Part shown: one piece after another, positions 28,647-36,854 of the stretch
Numbering within the stretch: position 1 is the first letter of the stretch
How the letters are laid out: every line of letters begins with the position of its first letter
Source of the DNA: Glaciecola punicea ACAM 611
Lineage (GTDB): Bacteria; Pseudomonadota; Gammaproteobacteria; Enterobacterales; Alteromonadaceae
Direction of reading: 5' to 3'
Assembly: GCF_000252165.1 (NCBI RefSeq)
Contig: NZ_BAET01000002.1
Span: 62,001 to 126,000, forward strand
Length of the DNA: 64,000 nt
Translations under genes and position numbers: made by a program
The notes under the pieces: model-generated
What the model saw: only the letters and a program-made list of their open reading frames with translations
The model's database searches: none
What the model was told of the DNA's origin: nothing

Positions 28647-29092
28647 TTACATCCTCTCATAAACATATATAAAACCATTTTGCTTAGCGTCAACAGACCA
28701 TGAAACAGTGCAGCCTTCCTGCAAATGTATATCTAAAAATTGAGGTTAAATAGCCTGGCTCAGACATTTTTTCTTTTGCAGGCAGATTCACCCAAAGCTG
28801 AAAACCTTGCATTCGGCCCTGCGTTTGCTGTGGCATTTCTTCATGAATAATGCCTTTGCCTACATTCATCCACTGCAAGCCGCCGTCTTCAATTACACCC
28901 GAATTACCAATGGCGTCTTTGTGGCCCATCTTACCCTTTAGCATATAGGTAACGGTTTGAAAGCCTCTATGAGGGTGCTTTGGAAAACCTAGTATATAGT
29001 CTTGTGCGTCACGAGCACCAAATTCATCTAGCATCAAAAATGGGTCTAATGTCGGCACAAGGTGAGCATAAACCCTATGATAGTTGAAACCT
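28647..29092 (-). pseudogene. Decayed pirin-family gene
   Basis: The main open part (about 28690-29058) encodes a pirin cupin core: LDPFLMLDEFG, HPHRGFQTVTYML, DGGLQWMNVGKGIIHEEMP and GFQLWVNLP. Upstream the frame continues with HRVYAHLVP, but it is closed by a stop at about 29092, so the N-terminus is missing. After EPGY the frame runs into a false ending, while another frame continues with LDIHLQEGCTV and QNGFIYVYE, which matches the second pirin cupin, and stops at 28647. So there is at least one deletion or frameshift. Pirins are about 230-300 residues. A shortened N-terminal protein may still be made, but is unlikely to work. Confidence 0.75.
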
Positions 29093-29108
29093 CAAGATAG
29101 GATTACTT

Positions 29109-29987
29109 TTAATTAATGGCTAAAAAACGTTTGATACGTTCGCTTATAAATTTTATACGTTGGCTTTGGCTTACTTGGGTATGGCGACACAAATATAAGG
29201 TTTCATTTACAGCAACGGATAAAATATGGATACAAATCTTGTGTTGCGCAGCAAATGCCTTTGCAGCATACATGGGCAGAACACTGAAGCCAAAGCCACG
29301 ACTTACCGGCTCTAAAATAAGGCTTATTTGATTTGAAAAACCTTTTTCAGTAAATTGGCTCACATGCTCAAATTGAGGAAAGTTTCTGCTTAATAAAGTA
29401 TTACAGTGATGGTTGCCATCAGGGTGTGAAATAAAACCCAATTGCAGTAACAAGTCCCAATCAATTTTTTGAATACTGCTGTGGGTAACTAATACAAGAG
29501 CTTCTTGTCCTATTGCTTCGCACAAGACATCATCGCATGAACTTGGCTGTGTCATTATGCCTAAATCAACATGGCGCAGTCTCACGTCTCGTTCAATGCT
29601 TTTGTTTGGCGCAAATGCATGAGTCATGATTAATTGCGGGTGCTGCTGTTGTAAATCGAGTAAAAATGGATAAAGGTTTAGACCTATACTCCCGGGGGTC
29701 GACAATCTTATTCTTCCTTCGAATGCATCATCTTGCCTTAACTGTTGCCCAAGTCGCTCATTGGCAGTCACCAAGGACTGGCCTTCTTGATAAAGTTGTA
29801 ATCCAGCGTCAGTTAATATGAACGACTTGCCCTCACGTATCAGCAGTGGCGTACTAAGTTGCTGTTCCAGCTTTTTTATTTGCTGGCTAACGCCCGATTG
29901 GGTCATGAAGAGTATTTCAGCGGTTCGCGTAAAATGACCGATGTCAGCCAAGGTGCAAAATGTTTTTAACCAGATGATATTAATCAT
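29109..29987 (-). CDS. LysR-family transcriptional regulator
   Basis: The 292-residue protein has an N-terminal winged helix-turn-helix (WLKTFCTLADIGHFTRTAE, SGVSQQIKKLEQQL, then LTDAGLQLY) and a C-terminal periplasmic-binding-like effector domain. It is divergent from a VOC-family gene with about 150 bases between them, the classic arrangement in which a LysR protein controls its neighbour. The decayed pirin gene is directly downstream on the same strand. Effector unknown. Confidence 0.92.
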   Translation of the reverse strand: MINIIWLKTFCTLADIGHFTRTAEILFMTQSGVSQQIKKLEQQLSTPLLIREGKSFILTDAGLQLYQEGQSLVTANERLGQQLRQDDAFEGRIRLSTPGSIGLNLYPFLLDLQQQHPQLIMTHAFAPNKSIERDVRLRHVDLGIMTQPSSCDDVLCEAIGQEALVLVTHSSIQKIDWDLLLQLGFISHPDGNHHCNTLLSRNFPQFEHVSQFTEKGFSNQISLILEPVSRGFGFSVLPMYAAKAFAAQHKICIHILSVAVNETLYLCRHTQVSQSQRIKFISERIKRFLAIN

Positions 29988-30141
29988 TACAAAAGGTACT
30001 CAATAGTAATCCAAATAATAATTTTTCATACTTTATCATTGCGATTATAGTAAGGCTACTGAATTGATAATCACACAGACAAACAGTGATTTTTGAATAT
30101 ACTATTAGCCTAACTTAACACAATATTATTTGGAGAGAATG

Positions 30142-30642
30142 ATGACAAGCGCATACCCAAGAACGTTTTCACATATCGGAATTTCGGTTCCTGATGTAGA
30201 TAAGGCCGTTGAATTTTATACTCAGGTACTTGGCTGGTATTTGATCATGAAACCCACTGAAATAAAAGAAGATAGCAGTCCTATTGGTGAAATGTGTACC
30301 GACGTATTTGGAGGTGGTTGGGAAAAATTTAAGATAGCGCATTTGTCGACTGGCGACCGTGTTGGTGTAGAAATATTCCAATTTAAAGACCAAAAAAATC
30401 CTGACGACAACTTTGAATATTGGAAAACAGGCGTTTTTCATTTCTGCGTTCAAGATCCAAATCTAGAAGAGCTAGCCGAGGCTATAGTCGCTGCCGGCGG
30501 TAAAAAGCGCATGGAAAAGCCGCGCTATTACTATCCCGGTGAAAAACCTTACCGCATGATATATATGGAAGACCCTTTTGGGAATATATTAGAAATTTAC
30601 AGTCATAGTTATGAATTGACCTACTCAGCAGGCGCATATTAG
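30142..30642 (+). CDS. VOC (glyoxalase/dioxygenase) family protein
   Basis: The protein (about 166 residues) has the paired beta-alpha-beta-beta-beta modules of the vicinal oxygen chelate fold: FSHIGISVPDVDKAVEFYTQVLGW at the start and RMIYMEDPFGNILEIYSH at the end. The probable metal ligands are the His of SHIGI, the His of FHFCVQD and the Glu of LEIYSH. The family includes glyoxalases, dioxygenases and resistance proteins; the substrate is unknown. I choose the ATG at 30142, spaced well after GGAGAG; an ATG one codon earlier is equally possible. It is divergent from the LysR gene and probably regulated by it. Confidence 0.85.
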   Translation: MTSAYPRTFSHIGISVPDVDKAVEFYTQVLGWYLIMKPTEIKEDSSPIGEMCTDVFGGGWEKFKIAHLSTGDRVGVEIFQFKDQKNPDDNFEYWKTGVFHFCVQDPNLEELAEAIVAAGGKKRMEKPRYYYPGEKPYRMIYMEDPFGNILEIYSHSYELTYSAGAY

Positions 30643-30699
30643 GCTCTTGGTCAGCAGATGCAAAATATTTATGTAAGTTTACACGCTTTCTAGGACTCT

Positions 30700-30882
30700 T
30701 TACAAAAACATCAGGCCTGTTGCCAAGCATTTGGCACATTTGGTATCGAGTTCTTTTTCAGTCTTATTTTCATATTTTGAAACATCTTCTGCGTTGAGAA
30801 CATCACGGCCATTGGGACCAATATAGATGTACTTCGCTTTTTCAGACAGTAATAATGCAGCAACCGGAAGACGCGCTTTCAT
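30700..30882 (-). pseudogene. Unrecognised small or decayed gene
   Basis: A 60-codon minus-strand frame starts at an ATG at 30882. Its product includes KAKYIYIGPNGRDVLNAEDV and a Cys pair (CAKC). The frame is also open upstream to about 30970, giving SSWVDLRIPPKEVKLGML, but is cut by one TAG. This suggests a longer gene with an in-frame stop. I do not recognise it. It fills most of the gap between the VOC gene and the DUF1707-like gene. Confidence 0.3.
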
Positions 30883-30984
30883 AAATCTTCGATGAGCTTG
30901 TGCCTAAAGCATCCCAAGCTTAACTTCTTTAGGTGGTATACGTAAGTCTACCCAAGATGATATTTCTGCGACTTTTGTGCCTTT

Positions 30985-31197
30985 ATGTCAAAATCAGCTA
31001 GTTTTTTTACTAAAAACGTAATTGATGTGCTAGTGCATACCTATAGTCGCGGATCCATTTCTAACGAAGCTTTTGAGCGCCGTCTCGACAAGGTGATTGA
31101 AATGACCTCGCACCAAGCAATGATGGACCAAATCGCCGACTTAGATGCAACGCCTAACGAAGACACCTTGACCTACGCACTAAAAAACATAAACTAA
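30985..31197 (+). CDS. Small DUF1707/SHOCT-like protein
   Basis: The 70-residue product has the pattern DVLVHTYSRGSISNEAFERRL followed by VIEMTSHQAMMDQIADL. This corresponds to the short helical DUF1707/SHOCT-like module, in which a Gly-Ser/Arg-x-Ser step precedes EEFDERLD-type helices. In Gram-positive bacteria such modules precede membrane or LiaF-like domains; here it stands alone. The role is unknown. No convincing ribosome-binding site is seen, although the frame and composition look real. Confidence 0.6.
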   Translation: MSKSASFFTKNVIDVLVHTYSRGSISNEAFERRLDKVIEMTSHQAMMDQIADLDATPNEDTLTYALKNIN

Positions 31198-31268
31198 ATA
31201 TGACAAGCTCATTAGACAGGTAATGAGACTGAAGTCTAAAAATTTATGCAAAGTTAGGAATTGAATAA

Positions 31269-32123
31269 ATGCTCACTCAAGCACAGCAGCAAGCATATCA
31301 AACACAAGGTCATTTGGCTTTGGATGAACTATTTAGCCCGCAGCAGATGCAAACACTGCGCCAAGCCGCCCTTAAAATAGTGGATGACTTTGACCCAGAG
31401 TCAACAAGATCTGTTTTTTCTACTGACAACGCCGACACTAACCGTGACCACTATTTTTTAGCGTCAGGTGACAAAGTAAGATGTTTTTTTGAGGAAGAAG
31501 CTTTCTCATCTTCTGGCGAATTACAACAAGACAAATCCTTGAGCATCAATAAAATTGGCCATGCACTGCATGTATTATCGCCAGAGTTCAAGGCCTTTAG
31601 CCAATCTAAAATAATTTCAGATATCGCCAAAGGCCTTGGCGTTATAGCGCCTGAAATTCGCCAGTCGATGTACATTTTTAAACAGCCCAAAATAGGCGGC
31701 GTAATTCGGTGGCATCAAGACGCTTCTTATTTTTACACTATGCCAATGTCGGTAGTCACATTTTGGTTTGCGATAGAAGATGCCACATTACTCAACGGTT
31801 GCCTACAAGTAGACAAAGCAGGTGCAAATTTCCCTCTAAAAGAGCAATTTAAACGCTACCCTAACGACAGCACTGAACTTGTACAATTAACAAATATTAA
31901 ATGGCCAGCAAATGAACGGGCCTTACCATTAGAAGTAAAAGCAGGATCGCTTGTAGTGTTTAACGGTGTTTTGCCACATTTTAGTGAAGCTAATCGTTCT
32001 GATAAATCTCGTCATGCTTTTACCTTGCATATTACCAGTGCACAAGCGCAGTATGACAAGTTAAACTGGTTACAGGCAGAGCCGGTTCCGTTAACTTCAA
32101 GCTCAGGGCTGCTATCAAATTGA
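31269..32123 (+). CDS. Phytanoyl-CoA dioxygenase (PhyH)-family oxygenase
   Basis: The 284-residue protein is a non-haem iron and 2-oxoglutarate-dependent oxygenase of the PhyH family. The iron triad is visible: His149 and Asp151 in RWHQDASYF and His237 in LPHFSEANRS, with Arg248 placed to bind 2-oxoglutarate. The middle helix FWFAIEDATLLNGCLQV is typical. The family hydroxylates varied small molecules; the substrate is not predictable. AGGAA precedes the ATG. A coding-like fragment in another frame follows at once, so the 3' border may be a recombination scar. Confidence 0.9.
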   Translation: MLTQAQQQAYQTQGHLALDELFSPQQMQTLRQAALKIVDDFDPESTRSVFSTDNADTNRDHYFLASGDKVRCFFEEEAFSSSGELQQDKSLSINKIGHALHVLSPEFKAFSQSKIISDIAKGLGVIAPEIRQSMYIFKQPKIGGVIRWHQDASYFYTMPMSVVTFWFAIEDATLLNGCLQVDKAGANFPLKEQFKRYPNDSTELVQLTNIKWPANERALPLEVKAGSLVVFNGVLPHFSEANRSDKSRHAFTLHITSAQAQYDKLNWLQAEPVPLTSSSGLLSN

Positions 32124-32265
32124 TGCTAAAGAAGAGCTTGGCAAACTACGTTTACTGGCGATTAAAGATTTCTTAGCGAATATCGTTACCACTGCTCGTT
32201 GGGTACTTGGTCAGGCATTTGCAATCGTAAGACCAGCCACAAACAAAATCACCCAGTTCATATAA
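32122..32265 (+). pseudogene. Coding-like 3' fragment after the PhyH gene
   Basis: In a frame different from PhyH, 47 open codons end at TAA 32263-32265. The peptide (AKEELGKLRLLAIKDFLANI, then ARWVLGQAFAIVRP) looks like the C-terminal end of a real protein, partly amphipathic or membrane-associated, but has no start of its own. The remaining stretch to 32428 contains a GGGCCGTCCCC inverted-repeat-like string and no gene. I do not recognise the parent protein. Confidence 0.35.
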
Positions 32266-32428
32266 AGCTCACAATTAGTTTTGGGCCGTCCCCTAACAAT
32301 GATCGAGCGCTGAGGTCGTCCTCACTTCTAGGTGCCAACAACGTACGTCGGACTTTTTGGTAATACATGGGGTGTAGACGTAGCCATTACTTGACTAGAG
32401 GATTACAAAGTTAAAACAAATTATTTCA

Positions 32429-33349
32429 CTAAGGGCTTTGCACAGCCTTCTTGAGTTTACGCTCAGCCCTATAAGCCGTGACCGAGTCGTACGTGAACAA
32501 TCCAAGCGCTGACCACACAAAGATAAAGGTAACTAGCCGGGCGCTTGATAAAGGTTCATCGTACATAAAGGTGGCTAAGCAAAACATAATACTAGGCCCA
32601 ATATACTGTAAAAATCCTAGTGTGGAATACCTTAGTCGACGAGCTGCTCCCGTAAAGCACAGCAGCGGCGCGGTCGTTACAATACCAGCGCACATAAGCA
32701 CAATATTTAAGTGAGATGAATTTTGGGTAAAATTGCCGCTCACCTCAGCAAACCATACCCAATAAATAATCGCTGCGGGCAGCATCATAAGTGTTTCTAT
32801 AAACAGGCCCGGCATGGAATCAACTGCCACTTGCTTGCGCAAAAGTCCATATATGCTAAAACTAAACGCCAGCGTTAAGGCTATCCACGGCAATTCGCCA
32901 TAGGTAAAAAGCAAAATAAGTACACCAGCAAGCGCAATTCCCACCGCTACTTTTTGCAGGGGCCGCAATACTTCACCCAAAAATAGGCGGGCTAAAAACA
33001 CGTTAATTAGGGGGTTAATGTAGTATCCTAAACTCGCCTCTAGCATGTAATTGTTGTTAACGGCCCAAATAAATAGCAGCCAGTTAAGTGCAAGCAGCAA
33101 GCCCGCAATAAATAGTGTTTTGAGGACTTTCGTTGAAGCAATTGCCACGCGCACTTTAGCAATACCGCGCAGACCAAGCACCAAAAAACACAGCACAAAA
33201 ACAGACCACACCACCCTATGCATGAGCACTTCGGGGGCTGGAATAGCGGTAAGCATTTTGAAGTAGATAGGCGCAAACCCCCACATACTATAGGCACAAA
33301 GGGCAAATATTATGCCTATTTTAGTTTGATCATTTGCTTGAGCGTTCAC
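32429..33349 (-). CDS. rarD: EamA/RarD-family transporter
   Basis: The protein has ten membrane helices in two EamA repeats, with RarD features: GIIFALCAYSMWGFAPIYFK at the start, EVLMHRVVWSVFVL, and LGYYINPLINVFLARLFLGE. RarD proteins are drug/metabolite-superfamily permeases of uncertain substrate. A longer frame exists upstream, but its first 46 residues are not RarD-like. I place the start at the GTG at 33349, giving 306 residues, close to the family's approximately 300. It is divergent from recQ with less than 200 bases between. Confidence 0.9.
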   Translation of the reverse strand: MNAQANDQTKIGIIFALCAYSMWGFAPIYFKMLTAIPAPEVLMHRVVWSVFVLCFLVLGLRGIAKVRVAIASTKVLKTLFIAGLLLALNWLLFIWAVNNNYMLEASLGYYINPLINVFLARLFLGEVLRPLQKVAVGIALAGVLILLFTYGELPWIALTLAFSFSIYGLLRKQVAVDSMPGLFIETLMMLPAAIIYWVWFAEVSGNFTQNSSHLNIVLMCAGIVTTAPLLCFTGAARRLRYSTLGFLQYIGPSIMFCLATFMYDEPLSSARLVTFIFVWSALGLFTYDSVTAYRAERKLKKAVQSP

Positions 33350-33536
33350 GTCGTGTCCAATAGCGTAGCGCGACTTTATAGCGCTACGCATAAAGCCTTG
33401 AGCTGAATAGGCAAGTATTGTCGCAGTATTGCTTATCGGCATGCAAGGTCTGTTTGTACTACACCGACAAACTATCCCGCAGATCATTAGATTACCAGTG
33501 CAAATATAAGTACAATAGGTTGCTAATTAGCGTCTA

Positions 33537-35408
33537 TTGAAATTGAGCAGTACTTTGACCCAAACTAGCAATGTTCTGAAGAGCATTAACACCGATATAA
33601 CGCCTAACATTACTTTGCAAAACACCTGCTTAAAGGTGCTGAAAAAAAGTTTTGGTTACGATGAATTTCGTGACGGCCAGTGGGACGTCATAGAAAGTGT
33701 GCTAAACGGCCACGACAGCTTAATCCTGCTGCCCACCGGCGGCGGTAAATCAATATGCTACCAGTTACCTGCCCTTGTTTTTGAAGGCATAACAATAGTT
33801 GTTTCGCCGCTCATCTCGCTTATGCAAGATCAAGTGCAGCAGCTTCAGGCCCAAGGGGTAGAGGCTGCATATATAAATTCAAGCCTGGCGCCTGAAGAGG
33901 CTAATGAAGTCACGCGAAAACTTCACAGTGGCGAACTCGACATTTTATATGTCGCCCCTGAGCGTTTGCTGCAAAGCTATTTTTTGCGCAGCCTGCAGAC
34001 CCTCAACATTAGCTTAATAGCAGTAGACGAGGCTCACTGCGTAAGTCAGTGGGGACATGATTTTCGCAAAGAATACCGCCGTTTACACGAAGTTAAACAC
34101 GCTTTTCCCAACGCACCGGTTATCGCACTCACTGCCACAGCAGATCATGCGACCCAAGCCGACATTGTGTATCAACTAGGCTTAAACAATCCATTTGTTT
34201 ATAAGGGTGGCTTTGACCGACCCAATATACGCTACAATCTGCTGGCGAAGTATAAAGGCGGTGACCAAGTGCTTGACTTTGTAAAGCAGCAGCGCGGCAA
34301 CAGCGGCATTGTATACTGCAACAGCCGCGCTAAAGTAGACGACTTAGTAGCAAAGCTGCAAAAAGCAGGAATAAGCTGCGGTGCTTATCACGCAGGTAAA
34401 GACACGCAAGAACGCGAGCACGTACAAAATCTATTTTTAGCAGACGACCTACAGGTAGTCATCGCCACTGTTGCCTTTGGCATGGGCATAAACAAATCAA
34501 ACGTACGTTTTGTGGTGCATCACGACGTGCCGCGCAGCATTGAGTCGTTTTACCAAGAAACGGGTCGTGCCGGACGTGACGGTATGCCGGCCGAAGCGCT
34601 GTTGCTATTTGACGACAAAGACGCCGCGCGTATCAAAAAATGGATTGCCGATGGCGCCACCTCAGAGCGTTTTGGCATTGAAATGCACAAATTTGAAGCC
34701 ATGCAGGCCTTTGCTGAGGCACAAACCTGCAGACGCCAAGTTTTACTTAATTATTTTGGCGATCACCGCCACAAAGCTTGTGGCAACTGTGATATTTGCC
34801 AGTATCCGCCTAAAATGTTTGACGGCAGCGTAGTCGCCCAAAAACTGTTGTCGTGTATTTTCAGATTACAAGGTGACACCGCAGTGCAGTACGTAATTGA
34901 TGTACTTAGAGGCAAGCAACATCATAAAATACTCGACAACAAGCATAATGAACTCAGCACCTATGGTATTGGTAAAAAAGACCCAGACCAATATTGGCAT
35001 AATATTATTCAACAGGTAATTCACCAAGGTCATATACGCATTGATATGACACTTAATGGTATTTTGCGCCTAAATGAGTCGGCGAAAGGGGTGCTTAAAG
35101 GCAGCACGCTTGTGCAGCTAGCGGTGCCTAAATTTAAAGTCAGTTCGGCTAAAAAGAATACCTACGAAGCCAGCAATATAGACAAGGTGCTGTATGCCAA
35201 GCTTAAGAATTTGCGCAAAAAGCTCTCGGTAGAACAAGCCGTACCGGCCTTTAACATATTCAGCGACGCCAGCCTTAACGACATGGCAGCCAAAATGCCA
35301 ATCACGCTAGACGATTTTTTAAATGTAACCGGCGTGGGAGAAAAGAAACTGCTGCAATACGGCGGGCCTTTCACTCGCCTAATTGCAGATTATTTGTCGG
35401 CTAGATAG
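33537..35408 (+). CDS. recQ: ATP-dependent DNA helicase RecQ
   Basis: RecQ is a 3'-5' helicase of the RecF pathway that unwinds recombination intermediates. The 623-residue protein (E. coli 609) has Walker [10 protein letters not shown], the DEAH box VDEAHC, motif [13 protein letters not shown], the zinc-binding set CRRQ...CGNC..C (about residues 395-420), a winged-helix RQC domain and a C-terminal HRDC domain ([17 protein letters not shown]). The apparent start is TTG with a poor ribosome-binding site. No ATG lies between it and the conserved domain, so expression may be low. Confidence 0.95.
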   Translation: MKLSSTLTQTSNVLKSINTDITPNITLQNTCLKVLKKSFGYDEFRDGQWDVIESVLNGHDSLILLPTGGGKSICYQLPALVFEGITIVVSPLISLMQDQVQQLQAQGVEAAYINSSLAPEEANEVTRKLHSGELDILYVAPERLLQSYFLRSLQTLNISLIAVDEAHCVSQWGHDFRKEYRRLHEVKHAFPNAPVIALTATADHATQADIVYQLGLNNPFVYKGGFDRPNIRYNLLAKYKGGDQVLDFVKQQRGNSGIVYCNSRAKVDDLVAKLQKAGISCGAYHAGKDTQEREHVQNLFLADDLQVVIATVAFGMGINKSNVRFVVHHDVPRSIESFYQETGRAGRDGMPAEALLLFDDKDAARIKKWIADGATSERFGIEMHKFEAMQAFAEAQTCRRQVLLNYFGDHRHKACGNCDICQYPPKMFDGSVVAQKLLSCIFRLQGDTAVQYVIDVLRGKQHHKILDNKHNELSTYGIGKKDPDQYWHNIIQQVIHQGHIRIDMTLNGILRLNESAKGVLKGSTLVQLAVPKFKVSSAKKNTYEASNIDKVLYAKLKNLRKKLSVEQAVPAFNIFSDASLNDMAAKMPITLDDFLNVTGVGEKKLLQYGGPFTRLIADYLSAR

Positions 35409-35410
35409 AC

Positions 35411-36082
35411 CTAGCTGGCAGCTTTTTCAGCAGCGGCCATCTTTTTCATTGCGAGTTTGTAGCTAGGCTCACTTTGGAAGCGCTCTACGTAGGCCGTCAT
35501 ATTGGGCGAATCTGCTAACTTGCCTGCGTTATACATGGCTTCTAAACCAAAGCTCATTTGAATATCGGCCACGGTTATATTGTTGCCCACTAGCCACTGC
35601 TTACCCTCAAGATGATCTTCGACAAACGACATGTTGCGCGCAACTGCCTTGCCAAAATAGGCATTTATAACGGCTTCAACAAATTTCTTTACGACGAACT
35701 TTATGAAAAACGGACTCGCTTTTTCTATGCCTTTATTTAACACCATAGATGTTACCAGCGGTGGCATAAAACTGCCTTCGGCGAAATGTGACCAAAACTG
35801 CACATTAACGAAATCGTCATGCTCTTTGGGCGGTATAAGGGTGGTGTCTTTGGCTTCTTTTACTATGTACTCGCAGATAGCGCCAGTTTCTACAATGTTA
35901 TTGCCATTATGGGAGATAATCGGTGCGGTGCCTAAAGGGTGAATTGCTTTTAAACTGCTGGGCGCTAAATTTGTAGTGGCGTCGCGTTGGTATACTGTTA
36001 TCTCGTAATCGAGCTTTAACAGCTCAAACATCCACACTAGACGCTGTGAACGTGAGCTATTTAGATGGTGTAAAATGAACAT
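35411..36082 (-). CDS. Glutathione S-transferase family protein
   Basis: The 223-residue protein has an N-terminal thioredoxin-like domain (FILHHLNSSRSQRLVWMFELL with the likely catalytic Ser, then HPLGTAPIISHNG and ETGAICEYIV) and an alpha-helical C-terminal domain (WLVGNNITVADIQMSFGLEA). This matches bacterial GSTs that conjugate or reduce compounds with glutathione. Its stop lies two bases from the recQ stop, so the two genes converge tightly. Substrate is unknown. Confidence 0.9.
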   Translation of the reverse strand: MFILHHLNSSRSQRLVWMFELLKLDYEITVYQRDATTNLAPSSLKAIHPLGTAPIISHNGNNIVETGAICEYIVKEAKDTTLIPPKEHDDFVNVQFWSHFAEGSFMPPLVTSMVLNKGIEKASPFFIKFVVKKFVEAVINAYFGKAVARNMSFVEDHLEGKQWLVGNNITVADIQMSFGLEAMYNAGKLADSPNMTAYVERFQSEPSYKLAMKKMAAAEKAAS

Positions 36083-36166
36083 AGTACGGCCTTTTAGATA
36101 AGTGATATTGAGTTATACACACCTAGCGACGTTTAAGATTACACCCAGCTAAATATGAGCGGCTTG

Positions 36167-36550
36167 TTATTTTGAGCTGTTGGGAACTTTCTTACCCGAC
36201 GGGTCCATGTTTGCATAAAAAGCTGACAAATCCACGATATCTTGATCGCTGAGCCGTTTAGCATGAGGTGACATAGCAGCATTAATGCGCTGACCTGATC
36301 GGAAGGCCTGCAGTTGCAGTTCCATATAAGCTTGTTTTTGACCCGCTAAATTAGGATAAATAGGAATAATAGAGATGCCGTTTTTACCATGGCATTGCCC
36401 GCAAATGGCTGCTTTTCTTTCGCCCTGAACAATATTTGGCACAAGGCTAGGCTCTCCACAGGCCGACACACTCATCAGTAAACTTGCCAGCGCTGCTATT
36501 TTTACCAATAAATGCTTAGAGGACTTTACATAATCAAGCTGTAACTTCAT
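36167..36550 (-). CDS. Exported class I cytochrome c, probable lipoprotein
   Basis: The 127-residue protein has a signal sequence ending in a lipobox-like V-S-A-C with Cys31, suggesting lipid anchoring. One haem c site follows: CGQCH at residues 50-54. The distal Met is likely the one in INAAMSPHAKRLSD. The fold matches small cytochrome c553/c4-type electron carriers of the periplasm. It is in the same direction as the GST gene and divergent from the large GGDEF/EAL gene. Its redox partner is unknown. Confidence 0.85.
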   Translation of the reverse strand: MKLQLDYVKSSKHLLVKIAALASLLMSVSACGEPSLVPNIVQGERKAAICGQCHGKNGISIIPIYPNLAGQKQAYMELQLQAFRSGQRINAAMSPHAKRLSDQDIVDLSAFYANMDPSGKKVPNSSK

Positions 36551-36854
36551 CGCTAGGATCCTTGTTAACTTATGTTGTTACCAATCGTTCAATACCTTAG
36601 CATACCGTATAGTGAAATTATCGCACCTTATGTTAACTAATGAGAGCACATTAAAAAATGTGTTAGCTATTGGTAGCACTTGTTGTATTAGTTTGTAATT
36701 AGTATTAACCTTTACACTAATTCACGTTGCGTATATTTTGTTATATTTAAGTGTACCTAGTACAGAGCGTCCTGCAGACAGTTATTCGTTAAGCGCCTGA
36801 CAACACAAGGTTGCCTGGCTAAATATCCTACAACAATGACAATGACAAAGGTAA
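36551..36854. other. Divergent intergenic region
   Basis: This AT-rich stretch separates the cytochrome c gene (minus) and the GGDEF/EAL gene (plus) and must hold both promoters. No gene, hairpin or repeat was recognised. AAAGGT, 6 bases before the ATG at 36855, is the likely ribosome-binding site. Confidence 0.4.

Noticed and set aside
33350-33487. N-terminal extension of RarD
   Set aside because: The extra 46 residues are Cys/Ser-rich and not RarD-like; a GTG with suitable position starts the conserved part.
36167-36550. Possible c4-type dihaem cytochrome
   Set aside because: Only one CxxCH motif is present.
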